From the IMG/VR virus record IMGVR_UViG_3300005663_000119, positions 1-38,305 of that record: a DNA stretch of 38,305 bases; one strand, 5' to 3'. A program made the translations under genes and the position numbers. This document shows, piece after piece, positions 1 through 5,925 of this stretch (position 1 is the first letter of the stretch; each line of letters begins with the position of its first letter). This DNA is from a virus. The notes beneath the pieces are model-generated. The model did no database searches. It was not told the DNA's origin and worked only from the letters and a program-made list of their open reading frames with translations.

Positions 1-52
1 GTTTTACGCCCGCCATATCAAGGGAGATAGGCCTTGGGAAAATAGGCATCTG

Positions 53-511
53 ATGGCGGACGTGTTCGACTTCACCACTCGGTCGAGGATCATGCGATCA
101 ATCAAGGGTTCGGGGAACCTCTCGACCGAGGTGGCGTTCCGGATGGCGATGGTCCGAGCTGGACTGCGGGGGTGGGTCCTCCAGCCCCGCGAAGTCCTGG
201 GCCGGCCTGACTTCGCTTTCCTGGAAACGAAGATCGCGATCTTCGTCGACGGGTGCTTCTGGCACGGCTGCGCGCGGCGCGGATGCAGGAAGCCGCCGAA
301 AACGAACGTCTCGTACTGGCTCGCGAAGATCCGCAGGAACCGCGCAAGAGACCGTTCGGTAAATAAAAGGCTGAGAGACGAAGGCTGGATTCCGCTGCGG
401 ATAGCAGAGCACGAGCTCAGGGACGGCGAGGCCTGGCGCATCGTCAGGCTTGTCGCGGCCAACGTCTCGGTCATGCTTCAGCTTCAAACGAGGGAGACAC
501 ATGGAACATAA
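53..511 (+). CDS. vsr: Very-short-patch-repair (Vsr-type) mismatch endonuclease
   Basis: 152 aa, about the length of E. coli Vsr, which nicks next to the T of T:G mismatches left when 5-methylcytosine deaminates. The N-terminus MADVFDFTTRSRIMRSI matches the family start. The core GRPDF (Asp53, catalytic metal ligand in the family) and FVDGCFWHGC (His71) is visible, then WLAKIRRNRARD and a C-terminal RD.GW..LRI stretch. It sits directly before a cytosine-5 methyltransferase, the usual Vsr partner. The same frame is open upstream to base 2, so the protein could begin before the window, but homology favours the ATG at 53. No clear RBS sits immediately upstream; AGGGAG at 21-26 is rather far. Confidence 0.9.
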   Translation: MADVFDFTTRSRIMRSIKGSGNLSTEVAFRMAMVRAGLRGWVLQPREVLGRPDFAFLETKIAIFVDGCFWHGCARRGCRKPPKTNVSYWLAKIRRNRARDRSVNKRLRDEGWIPLRIAEHELRDGEAWRIVRLVAANVSVMLQLQTRETHGT

Positions 512-634
512 GAGAATACCCGATCCGAAGTCTTCCGGCCCGCTGTTCGAACCGGAGAACATCGAGCTGTGCGACGGAGGCGGGCTCGACGAGCTGCGCA
601 AGCAAGGCGCGGTAAACAAGGAGGGGGTGCTCAC

Positions 635-1657
635 ATGGGCGGAAAAGCAGGGGATGAGGGATCGGAACGGGTCGTGGCTCTTCGTTCCAGATCCGGAGAA
701 CTGTTCGTCGCCTCTCTCTGCGCCGGGGGGGGAGGGATGGACATGGGAGTCAGACTGGCGATACCGGATGCTCGCACTGTCGTGTACGTGGAGAGAGAGC
801 TCAGGGCCGTCCGACTTCTGGAGACGCGTATGCTCGAAGGAGCCCTCCATCCGGCGCCTATTTGGCCTGATCTCAAAACCTTCGACGGCCGACGCTGGCG
901 TGGATGCGTTGATCTCCTCACTGCGTCGTATCCGTGCCAGCCGTTCTCGCAAGCCGGGAAGCGTCTTGGCGAAAAAGATCCGCGGCACTTGTGGCCCGAA
1001 GTCGCTCGCATCATATCTGAAAGCGAGGTCCCCATGGTTCTCCTTGAGAACGTCGCAGGCCACCTTATTCTCGGATTCTCCACCGTACAAGGGGACCTTC
1101 AACGAATGGGTTACCGGCACGCTGCAGGATTGTTCACGGCGGAGGAGTGCGGGTTCCCGCATCTTCGTAAGCGGCTCTTCTGTCTCGCGGTCAAAGGAGA
1201 GGAACTGGATGACGCCATGCGCGGTGGACTTCGAAAGCCTGCCTCCGGCCACTCTCGTGGCGTCCGCGAAACAGGAGAAGCAGTTGCAGCTGGGTGCGCA
1301 GGTGAGGATGTGGCCGACGATCGGCGACAGGGAGGGAACGGACAAGGGGCTGTCGGCACCGGGACTGCAGGAAATCGCGCGGCTGTGGCACCCGGAGGGG
1401 CAGACGTTGTTCAAGGATGGGGACACGCCCCCCCGCCATGCGAGGGTGCAGGAGATAGGTGGAAGGAAATTCTTGATCAGCGGCCGGACCTTACTCCTGC
1501 GGCTGAACCCGAGGTTCACGGAGTGGCTTATGGGATGGCCAGTCGGTTGGACCGACTTGACCGGCATCACGTTCTCGGAAACGCAGTCGTCCCGCTGGTC
1601 GTCGCTCATGCGGTCTGTTCTCTCTGGATCAGGCTGATGGAAGGAGACGAAGATTGA
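635..1657 (+). CDS. DNA (cytosine-5-)-methyltransferase
   Basis: 340 aa. Transfers a methyl group from S-adenosylmethionine to C5 of cytosine. Family motifs appear in order: motif I LCAGGGGMDMG (residues 28-38), motif IV YPCQPFS with catalytic Cys101, motif VI LENV, motif VIII RKRLF, and motif X LGNAVVP near the C-terminus. The start at 635 is preceded by AAGGAGGGGG at 618-627; an in-frame ATG at 569 lacks such a site. The gene probably protects phage DNA from host restriction. Its stop overlaps the next gene. A second reading frame inside it (1209-1637) also looks like methyltransferase C-terminal sequence, so the final third carries two plausible codings. Confidence 0.93.
   Translation: MGGKAGDEGSERVVALRSRSGELFVASLCAGGGGMDMGVRLAIPDARTVVYVERELRAVRLLETRMLEGALHPAPIWPDLKTFDGRRWRGCVDLLTASYPCQPFSQAGKRLGEKDPRHLWPEVARIISESEVPMVLLENVAGHLILGFSTVQGDLQRMGYRHAAGLFTAEECGFPHLRKRLFCLAVKGEELDDAMRGGLRKPASGHSRGVRETGEAVAAGCAGEDVADDRRQGGNGQGAVGTGTAGNRAAVAPGGADVVQGWGHAPPPCEGAGDRWKEILDQRPDLTPAAEPEVHGVAYGMASRLDRLDRHHVLGNAVVPLVVAHAVCSLWIRLMEGDED
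1209..1637 (+). CDS. Nested out-of-frame gene: detached methyltransferase C-terminal-like domain
   Basis: 142 aa, +1 relative to the host methyltransferase gene and entirely inside it. The ATG at 1209 has a very good RBS, AAAGGAGAGG at 1193-1202. The protein begins MTPCAVDFES, contains QVRMWPTIGDREG and ends with LNPRFTEWLMGWPVGWT followed by SETQSSRW. From memory of the family, the series W.TP, MWPT and LNP.F.EWLMG.P.GWT is the usual C-terminal part of many phage cytosine methyltransferases, so this frame does not look random. Options are a nested gene made by internal initiation, the product of a +1 frameshift near 1195, or a relic of an old frameshift. The frame is open upstream to 450, including an ATG at 501 with RBS GAGGGAG. 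Confidence 0.55.
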   Translation: MTPCAVDFESLPPATLVASAKQEKQLQLGAQVRMWPTIGDREGTDKGLSAPGLQEIARLWHPEGQTLFKDGDTPPRHARVQEIGGRKFLISGRTLLLRLNPRFTEWLMGWPVGWTDLTGITFSETQSSRWSSLMRSVLSGSG

Positions 1658-2073
1658 CTTCGCTCGGACTCAGCATCAAGTTACTCGAACGACACGGATG
1701 GATGGCCACGAACGTGCAGCGTAGCGCGGGACGGCACAGCTTCGACGCCTACGGATTCGGCGACGTTCTTGCCTGCAAGATACTGCACGGAAGAGAAAAG
1801 CGGATCATGCTGGTGCAGGCATGCTTTGACCAGGACAAGAACCGTCACATCAAGAAAATGGAAGACGAGTCGCGCGTCGGCCGGTGGCTTCGGTGCGGAG
1901 GCCTTGTCATGCTGCACGTATGGGGTAAGAGAGTCAAGCCGCGCCCCGACGTTGTCTCCGGCTGGTCACTTGTCTTTGAACTAGCATGGGTTCTCGAGAT
2001 TGACGGAAAACTATTGCGCGACGGAAAGCGCGCGCGCCTTCCTAACATGTGGCACGATAGAATCAAGCCCTGA
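1654..2073 (+). CDS. PD-(D/E)XK-nuclease-like phage protein
   Basis: 139 aa. The TTG start overlaps the methyltransferase stop, with AAGGAGA at 1640-1646 as RBS, so translation is probably coupled. The order SFDAYGFGDVLA, then IMLVQACFDQDKNRHIKKM, then WL..GG..MLHVWGKR follows a small family of phage proteins with a restriction-endonuclease-like fold (Asp in a beta hairpin, Gln in place of the usual acidic residue, basic helix). The catalytic set is not complete enough for certainty. Position after Vsr and a cytosine methyltransferase suggests a DNA-modification or repair role; a restriction partner is possible but not shown. Confidence 0.5.
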   Translation: MTSLGLSIKLLERHGWMATNVQRSAGRHSFDAYGFGDVLACKILHGREKRIMLVQACFDQDKNRHIKKMEDESRVGRWLRCGGLVMLHVWGKRVKPRPDVVSGWSLVFELAWVLEIDGKLLRDGKRARLPNMWHDRIKP

Positions 2074-2147
2074 CTCGGAGTCCGCGAGGAAACCGTCGCG
2101 CGGGGACTGTCCCTCCCTCCGGTGATTCAGGCCTCGCGGGCTCCGGG
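2074..2147 (+). ncRNA. Structured RNA element closed by a 16-bp stem, class unknown
   Basis: It begins immediately after the stop codon at 2071-2073. Bases 2074-2089 pair with 2132-2147 in a 16-bp helix with two G-U wobbles and no mismatch. The 42-nt interior can form a further ACCG/CGGT pairing and a GGGA/TCCC hairpin. No U-run follows, so it is not a normal intrinsic terminator. No hammerhead core is present. The rest of the gap (2148-2307) becomes AT-rich, carries a TCTGAAAC direct repeat (about 2154-2178), and shows no gene. Confidence 0.5.
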
Positions 2148-2307
2148 ACCCTATCTGAAACACGTCTGAAACCTACCATTAGAGGCCTCCGCCGGGGGCC
2201 ATATAAGTCCTTTGTTACCAACGTCTTAGAAGGCCATTTATTTTCATTTATTTTCGCTCTTCCTTTGTTTTCAACAACTTAGGAAAGGAACTATTTATCC
2301 TATTATA

Positions 2308-2336
2308 TGTACATTAGACTACTTTGGTGGTATAAT
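2308..2336 (+). promoter_or_regulatory. Extended -10 promoter upstream of the cysteine-peptidase-like gene
   Basis: TATAAT at 2331-2336 is preceded by TG at 2328-2329 (extended -10). TGTACA at 2308-2313 lies 17 bp upstream and matches the -35 consensus at 4 of 6 positions. The stretch ACTACTTTGGTGGTATAAT contains an imperfect inverted repeat (ACTAC/GTGGT) and resembles elements near 3713, 5595 and 35306 (minus strand). Surrounding DNA is clearly AT-rich compared with the genes. Confidence 0.65.
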
Positions 2337-2401
2337 TTACCTAGATGGTGAATGAAATGAAACTAAGAAATAAAATGAACCGGAACGAAATGGAGGAAAC
2401 G

Positions 2402-3142
2402 ATGGCTAAGAAAGCGAACCAACACTACGGCGACTTCACCGGCTTCAACAACCAAGGCGACGAGCCGGACTGCATGCTCGCCACTCTGGCAAACCTCGCC
2501 GACGTCTCGATCGACTTCGCCCGCGGCTACTACCTCGCGAAGACCGGAAAGACATGGACGCAGATGGTCAAAAGAACTTTCGGGATCTACGACTTCGACA
2601 TGGCCGTCATAATGGTCGCCAAAGACTTCGGCCTCGACTGGTTCGCCAAGGACTTTGCGAAGCATCCTTGTAGGAAAATCAAGGACACGCTCGCAGCGAA
2701 ACCCGCGAGAGAATATGAAGGAACCCCATGCCCCAAGGGCGAAGGCGCAATCCGCATCAAGGTTTACGACGACCGCCACATCGTCACCTTCAAGAACGGC
2801 TACATCTACGACTCCAACATGGATCATAGAGAAACGTGGGAACAGTGGCTTCGCAGAATGGGTCTCCACTCAGGGAACGTGAAGATTGAGCACATCTTCA
2901 AGAAGACCCAAGATCAGAACGGACGGACGGTCTACACCCTCGACGGATACGAGATCGTCGCGACCAACAGGCACGGACAGACACTCTACCAACGGTTGAG
3001 GGGAGCCAAGGGAACCAAGTACATCATCGTGAGCGAAGGGAACGAGAAGGTCGAGGGCGTGTGGAACGACAACGGACGCCTCCGCCCCTGTAAGCCGGTC
3101 AAGGGAACTTGGAATTGGGTTGACCCGAAGAACGCCCGCTAA
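2402..3142 (+). CDS. Papain/C39-like cysteine peptidase-like protein
   Basis: 246 aa from the ATG at 2402, chosen because GGAGGA at 2392-2397 precedes it; an in-frame ATG at 2345 has no RBS. The order DEPDCMLATLAN (Cys24), then DDRHIVTF (His126), then GYIYDSN (Asp137) is that of C39-type peptidases, where Cys, His and Asp form the catalytic triad, and the His-hydrophobic-strand-turn-Tyr-Asp arrangement is typical. The remaining ~100 residues are not recognised. No signal peptide is seen. First gene after the promoter at 2331; likely early, perhaps acting on a host protein. A non-catalytic role cannot be excluded. Confidence 0.55.
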   Translation: MAKKANQHYGDFTGFNNQGDEPDCMLATLANLADVSIDFARGYYLAKTGKTWTQMVKRTFGIYDFDMAVIMVAKDFGLDWFAKDFAKHPCRKIKDTLAAKPAREYEGTPCPKGEGAIRIKVYDDRHIVTFKNGYIYDSNMDHRETWEQWLRRMGLHSGNVKIEHIFKKTQDQNGRTVYTLDGYEIVATNRHGQTLYQRLRGAKGTKYIIVSEGNEKVEGVWNDNGRLRPCKPVKGTWNWVDPKNAR

Positions 3143-3169
3143 CAAGCGGCATAACAGGAGGGACGAAGA

Positions 3170-3676
3170 ATGAGACTCTACCAAAGACGACGGAGCATAA
3201 CGAGGCGGTACGGATGGCAGGGGGGGGAGCGCGCTGCGGATCTTCACGTGAAGGAAATTGACAAGCTCGACGACTTCCGCGCGCAGACGGCCAAGGCCTT
3301 CCGATACATGAGGAACGCGCGCATCATCGCGAGGCAGAACTTCTCTTGCTGCGGCAGCTGCGGCGGGTACGAGATCGCGACGGACATTCGAGCATGGAAC
3401 AAGGCGAAAAAGGACGACGCAAAGAAGAAAATCGGCGCGGCGTTCTACAGCCGGCAAGGAACCGCGAAGACACTGCGCGACGCTGAGAAAGGTGTGCGCA
3501 TCAACTTCTATAAACTTGACGGCGATGACGCCGGCACCGAGGCGGTTGGGCGTATCGTCGCGGACTGTGTGAGGCGCGCCGGACTCGATGTCGATTGGAA
3601 CGGCACCCACGCGATGACGGTCATCGCGAAGATTCGCAAGGCGTTCCCGGTGGTTCCCCCGGAGGAGCTCGGGTAG
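3170..3676 (+). CDS. Conserved hypothetical protein (DUF6891-like)
   Basis: 168 aa; RBS AGGAGGG at about 3155-3161. A basic N-terminus is followed by NFSCCGSCGGYEI, KKKIGAAFYSRQGT, and a C-terminal segment with VRRAGLDVDWNGTHAMTV. The order CC..CG, a FYS.Q.T strand, then GL.V.W.GT recalls an uncharacterised family annotated DUF6891 in bacteria, an assignment made from memory of the pattern. No enzymatic motif is evident. Same strand as and close behind the cysteine-peptidase-like gene. Confidence 0.6.
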   Translation: MRLYQRRRSITRRYGWQGGERAADLHVKEIDKLDDFRAQTAKAFRYMRNARIIARQNFSCCGSCGGYEIATDIRAWNKAKKDDAKKKIGAAFYSRQGTAKTLRDAEKGVRINFYKLDGDDAGTEAVGRIVADCVRRAGLDVDWNGTHAMTVIAKIRKAFPVVPPEELG

Positions 3677-3690
3677 TACGGAAAAATAAA

Positions 3691-3718
3691 TGTGTACAAA
3701 CTGCCAAAGTGGTATATA
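3691..3718 (+). promoter_or_regulatory. GTGGTATA promoter/operator element before a 57-aa ORF
   Basis: ACTGCCAAAGTGGTATATA at 3700-3718, with TG-N-TATATA as an extended -10-like element at 3710-3718 and a TGTGTACA stretch upstream (3691-3698). The RBS of the next gene starts only about 8 bases after the TATA box, so a transcript from here would have a very short leader. Similar to the element at 2317-2336. Confidence 0.5.
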
Positions 3719-3740
3719 TTCAATGAAGGAGGGACAGGCA

Positions 3741-3914
3741 ATGACAATTCCAATCAAGGATTTAGGGGGCATATTGACTCACCAAATAATATCAGCGCCA
3801 GACCTACCGGATGATTGGCCCAGTGGGGATGCAATTGAGGTTTTTACTGAGGCTTATCAGGAATGGAAAACCAAGGTCAACGCCCTGCTTGCGCAGATTG
3901 AGAAGGAGAGATAA
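3741..3914 (+). CDS. Small hypothetical protein, 57 aa
   Basis: Starts MTIPIKDLGGIL; RBS AAGGAGGG at 3726-3733. An upstream in-frame start at 3690 would overlap the promoter and is rejected. Codon use is AT-rich compared with its neighbours. The C-terminal half (EVFTEAYQEWKTKVNALLAQ) is predicted helical. No family recognised. The first hammerhead ribozyme begins 16 bases after the stop, so cleavage would leave this gene on the upstream fragment. Confidence 0.65.
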   Translation: MTIPIKDLGGILTHQIISAPDLPDDWPSGDAIEVFTEAYQEWKTKVNALLAQIEKER

Positions 3915-3929
3915 ATAACTATTGTTGTA

Positions 3930-3999
3930 GCCGAAACCGGGACGTACGTGAGTCCCGGTCATCGCGGAGTGCCTTCCGCGATCTGACGATGGCAGGCAC
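3930..3999 (+). ncRNA. Type II hammerhead ribozyme, copy 1
   Basis: All core parts are readable. Stem II 5' strand GCC 3930-3932; GAAA 3933-3936; stem III CCGGGAC 3937-3943 with GTCCCGG 3952-3958; U3959-C3960, cleavage predicted after 3960; stem I ATCGCGGA 3961-3968 with TCCGCGAT 3975-3982; CUGACGA 3983-3989; stem II 3' strand GGC 3991-3993 after one extra base. Loop I GTGCCT (3969-3974) is exactly complementary to AGGCAC (3994-3999), the loop I pseudoknot seen in bacterial and phage type II hammerheads. The open helix is stem II, which defines type II. It lies just upstream of the DUF932 RBS (4009-4015). Confidence 0.93.
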
Positions 4000-4021
4000 C
4001 ATCCACTTGGAGGGACAGAGC

Positions 4022-4951
4022 ATGGAAACTCAAACATCCGAACCGAGGCAAGGCTACAACAGGCTGTTCGACAGCGCGTTCAAGCCGATCACCGAGAAGC
4101 TCGCGGGGAAGGACCGGCCTTGGGAGTTCGGCGTCGGGCTCGCGGACGTGCAGTTCGCGCCGGGAGCGAAAAAGAAGGCCGTCACGTTCGAGGGTTGGAA
4201 GACGTTGTACCGGACCGACACGGGCGAGGCGCTCTCGGTCGTCTCGGCGAAGTACAAGCCGGTGCTTCACCACGACGTGCTCGACGGGATCGACTCGAGG
4301 ATCCTCGACTCGGACCTCTTCAAGGGCGTGGCCAAGGACCTCGTGCCGATGCGCCGCGTCGCGCTTTTCGAGAACGGCGCGCGGATGAAGGCGGAGTACA
4401 GGTTCCCGGCGGTCCGCGTCGACATCGGCGGCGGAGACCTCATGGACATGACGCTCAACGTGACGAACAGCATGGACCGGACGCTGTCGGTCACCTCGCT
4501 TCTCGGCGCCTTCCGCCTCGTCTGCAAGAACGGGATGATCATCGGCATCAAGTTCAACGGGTTCCGCGGCCTCCACACGAGCGGGCTCGACATTGGGGCG
4601 TTCGTCAAGACGGTCACGACCAACGCCGAGGTCTTCAAGGACAAGGTCCTTCCGATGTTTCAGGCGATGCGCAAGGCGGTAATCGGTCCGAAGACCGTCG
4701 TCGCGCTGCTTGAGCCCATCCGCGAAAAGAAGACCACCGTCTCGAAGAAGTACCTCGACATGGTGTTCGACCGGTTCTCGCAGACGTGGTCGGCCAAGAA
4801 AGAAGGGACTGTGTGGGGCCTCTACAACGACTTCACGTACATCGGATCCCACAACGCGCGCGGAGAGTTCGCGTCGACGCAGATGCTCAAGCTCGCCGGC
4901 CGCGTAGCCGAACAGGCGATGGAGATCCCCGCGAAGAGACGCGCCGCATAG
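4022..4951 (+). CDS. DUF932 family phage/plasmid-like protein
   Basis: 309 aa; RBS GGAGGGA at 4009-4015. Family features are SVVSAKYKPVLHHDV near the N-terminus, TSLLGAFRLVCKNGMI in the middle (the FRLVC.NG signature) and WGLYNDFTYIGSH near the C-terminus. DUF932/TIGR03299 proteins are common on phages and plasmids, and their biochemical role is not established. What is unusual is the setting: a hammerhead ribozyme immediately upstream and another beginning five bases after the stop, so the coding region can be excised as a monocistronic RNA (3961-4982). Confidence 0.85.
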   Translation: METQTSEPRQGYNRLFDSAFKPITEKLAGKDRPWEFGVGLADVQFAPGAKKKAVTFEGWKTLYRTDTGEALSVVSAKYKPVLHHDVLDGIDSRILDSDLFKGVAKDLVPMRRVALFENGARMKAEYRFPAVRVDIGGGDLMDMTLNVTNSMDRTLSVTSLLGAFRLVCKNGMIIGIKFNGFRGLHTSGLDIGAFVKTVTTNAEVFKDKVLPMFQAMRKAVIGPKTVVALLEPIREKKTTVSKKYLDMVFDRFSQTWSAKKEGTVWGLYNDFTYIGSHNARGEFASTQMLKLAGRVAEQAMEIPAKRRAA

Positions 4952-4955
4952 GACA

Positions 4956-5022
4956 GGCGAAACCGGGGCGACCGCCCCGGTCATCGGAGGGTCGGCTCCT
5001 CCGGTCTGATGAAGCCAGCCGA
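4956..5022 (+). ncRNA. Type II hammerhead ribozyme, copy 2
   Basis: Stem II 5' strand GGC 4956-4958; GAAA 4959-4962; stem III CCGGGGC 4963-4969 with GCCCCGG 4974-4980 (GACC loop); U4981-C4982, cleavage predicted after 4982; stem I ATCGGAGG 4983-4990 with CCTCCGGT 4998-5005 (one G-U); CUGAUGA 5006-5012; stem II 3' strand GCC 5014-5016 after one extra base. Loop I bases TCGGCT (4992-4997) pair perfectly with AGCCGA (5017-5022). Stem II and the pseudoknot differ from copy 1 in compensatory fashion, which supports the fold. The RBS of the next gene (5025-5034) follows directly. Confidence 0.93.
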
Positions 5023-5040
5023 ATAAAAGGAGGAATGCAA

Positions 5041-5184
5041 ATGGCTAGAGTTTCAATTTCTATCGCGTTGGAATTTCACGAATATTTGAAACTGGAGAAA
5101 ATCGCAGAATGTCGAGGGGCAAGTCCGCTGATGTTGATCAAGTCATTGATCACAAAATTTATAAAAGAGGAGAATGATACATGA
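5041..5184 (+). CDS. Small ribbon-helix-helix-like DNA-binding protein
   Basis: 47 aa; RBS AAAAGGAGGA at 5025-5034, ATG at 5041 preferred over 5035 on spacing. The sequence fits the Arc/CopG pattern: a short N-terminal strand (ARVSISIALEF), a helix (HEYLKLEKIAECRG), a turn of the GASP type and a second helix (MLIKSLITKFIKEE). Such proteins bind inverted repeats as dimers of dimers and often repress transcription. It is a candidate, by inference only, for a regulator of the GTGGTATA elements. Its ATGA overlaps the next gene. Confidence 0.6.
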   Translation: MARVSISIALEFHEYLKLEKIAECRGASPLMLIKSLITKFIKEENDT

Positions 5185-5564
5185 GCAAACGAAAAGAGAG
5201 ACCTCTCAGGGTCACCGACGGGCTGCGGAAAGAGGCCGGGCGGCGCGACGCCGAGAGAGTCCGCGCACACAAGACTGCCCGCAACGGCAAGCCGGTACAG
5301 GTGCAAGTGGTCGAGCCCGGCACCCTGATGCGGCGGATTCCGAAGTTCACGCAGACCGAACTCGAGAAGGCCTTCGCCAAGGTGAAGCCGCACAAGCACT
5401 GGAAGGATCCGATCTACGCGATCATCGACGCCGCCGACATGGACGTCGTCGACGCTGCGATCATCCACTTCACGGCGACGAAGGCGGATTTCAGGATGAT
5501 CAAGACCGGGAAGCTTACGGTCCGCGCAGACGGGTACGCGGCCGGCCCGGCGGGTGACCGGTAG
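5181..5564 (+). CDS. Hypothetical protein, 127 aa
   Basis: Overlaps the RHH-like gene by ATGA, so translation is coupled. The N-terminal half is basic (MSKRKERPLRVTDGLRKEAG); the C-terminal half alternates strand and helix (DPIYAIIDAADMDVVDAAIIHFTAT). No cysteine clusters, membrane segments or catalytic motifs seen. Family not recognised. Confidence 0.7.
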   Translation: MSKRKERPLRVTDGLRKEAGRRDAERVRAHKTARNGKPVQVQVVEPGTLMRRIPKFTQTELEKAFAKVKPHKHWKDPIYAIIDAADMDVVDAAIIHFTATKADFRMIKTGKLTVRADGYAAGPAGDR

Positions 5565-5580
5565 AAAAAGTAGCGCACTT

Positions 5581-5600
5581 CACCACTTTCGTGGTATAGT
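5581..5600 (+). promoter_or_regulatory. GTGGTATA element with a perfect ACCAC/GTGGT inverted repeat
   Basis: CACCACTTTCGTGGTATAGT. ACCAC and GTGGT form a perfect 5-bp inverted repeat with a 4-base spacer next to TATAGT (5595-5600). The RBS of the following gene begins at 5603, so normal initiation from this -10 would start within the RBS. It is either a promoter giving an almost leaderless RNA or an operator whose TATA is not used in the standard way. Confidence 0.5.
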
Positions 5601-5616
5601 GGAAGGAGGGACGGGA

Positions 5617-5925
5617 ATGAAGAGATGGGGATTCAAGTCAACCGAGCCGACCGGCCCGCAAGTCCTCGCGCATTTCGTGGAGCGCGCGCTTCCTGGCGAC
5701 AACTTCAGCGACCGGAAGACAAGGCAGTGCGACCGGGCGGCCGCGGCAATCGGGGCGCGGCGCTTCAAGCTGAAGCACGACGGCGCGGTGAACGGGCTTG
5801 CCATCACGGTCGGCTACGTGACGAGCAGCCTCGACCGCGCGAACGAGCTAGCCCATAAGTTCCAGGAACTCGGGCACGGCGTTGACATTCACGTCAGGGG
5901 CAAGAGAGGGGGTGGTTCCGATTGA
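5617..5925 (+). CDS. Hypothetical protein, 102 aa
   Basis: ATG at 5617 with AAGGAGGG at 5603-5610. Begins MKRWGFKSTEPTGPQVLAHF. An alternating alpha/beta pattern and a glycine-rich basic C-terminus (RGKRGGGSD) are visible. No family recognised. Its stop overlaps the next start (TTGA), suggesting a coupled pair. Confidence 0.65.
   Translation: MKRWGFKSTEPTGPQVLAHFVERALPGDNFSDRKTRQCDRAAAAIGARRFKLKHDGAVNGLAITVGYVTSSLDRANELAHKFQELGHGVDIHVRGKRGGGSD

Noticed and set aside
98-1609. 503-codon open frame on the minus strand
   Set aside because: Antisense to vsr and the methyltransferase, which have clear motifs; high GC creates long antisense frames.
2345-2401. Upstream start for the cysteine-peptidase-like gene
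   Set aside because: No RBS and immediately after the -10 element; the ATG at 2402 has GGAGGA at proper spacing.
3690-3740. N-terminal extension MCTNCQSGIY of the 57-aa protein
   Set aside because: It would place the start inside the promoter element; the internal ATG has the AAGGAGGG site.
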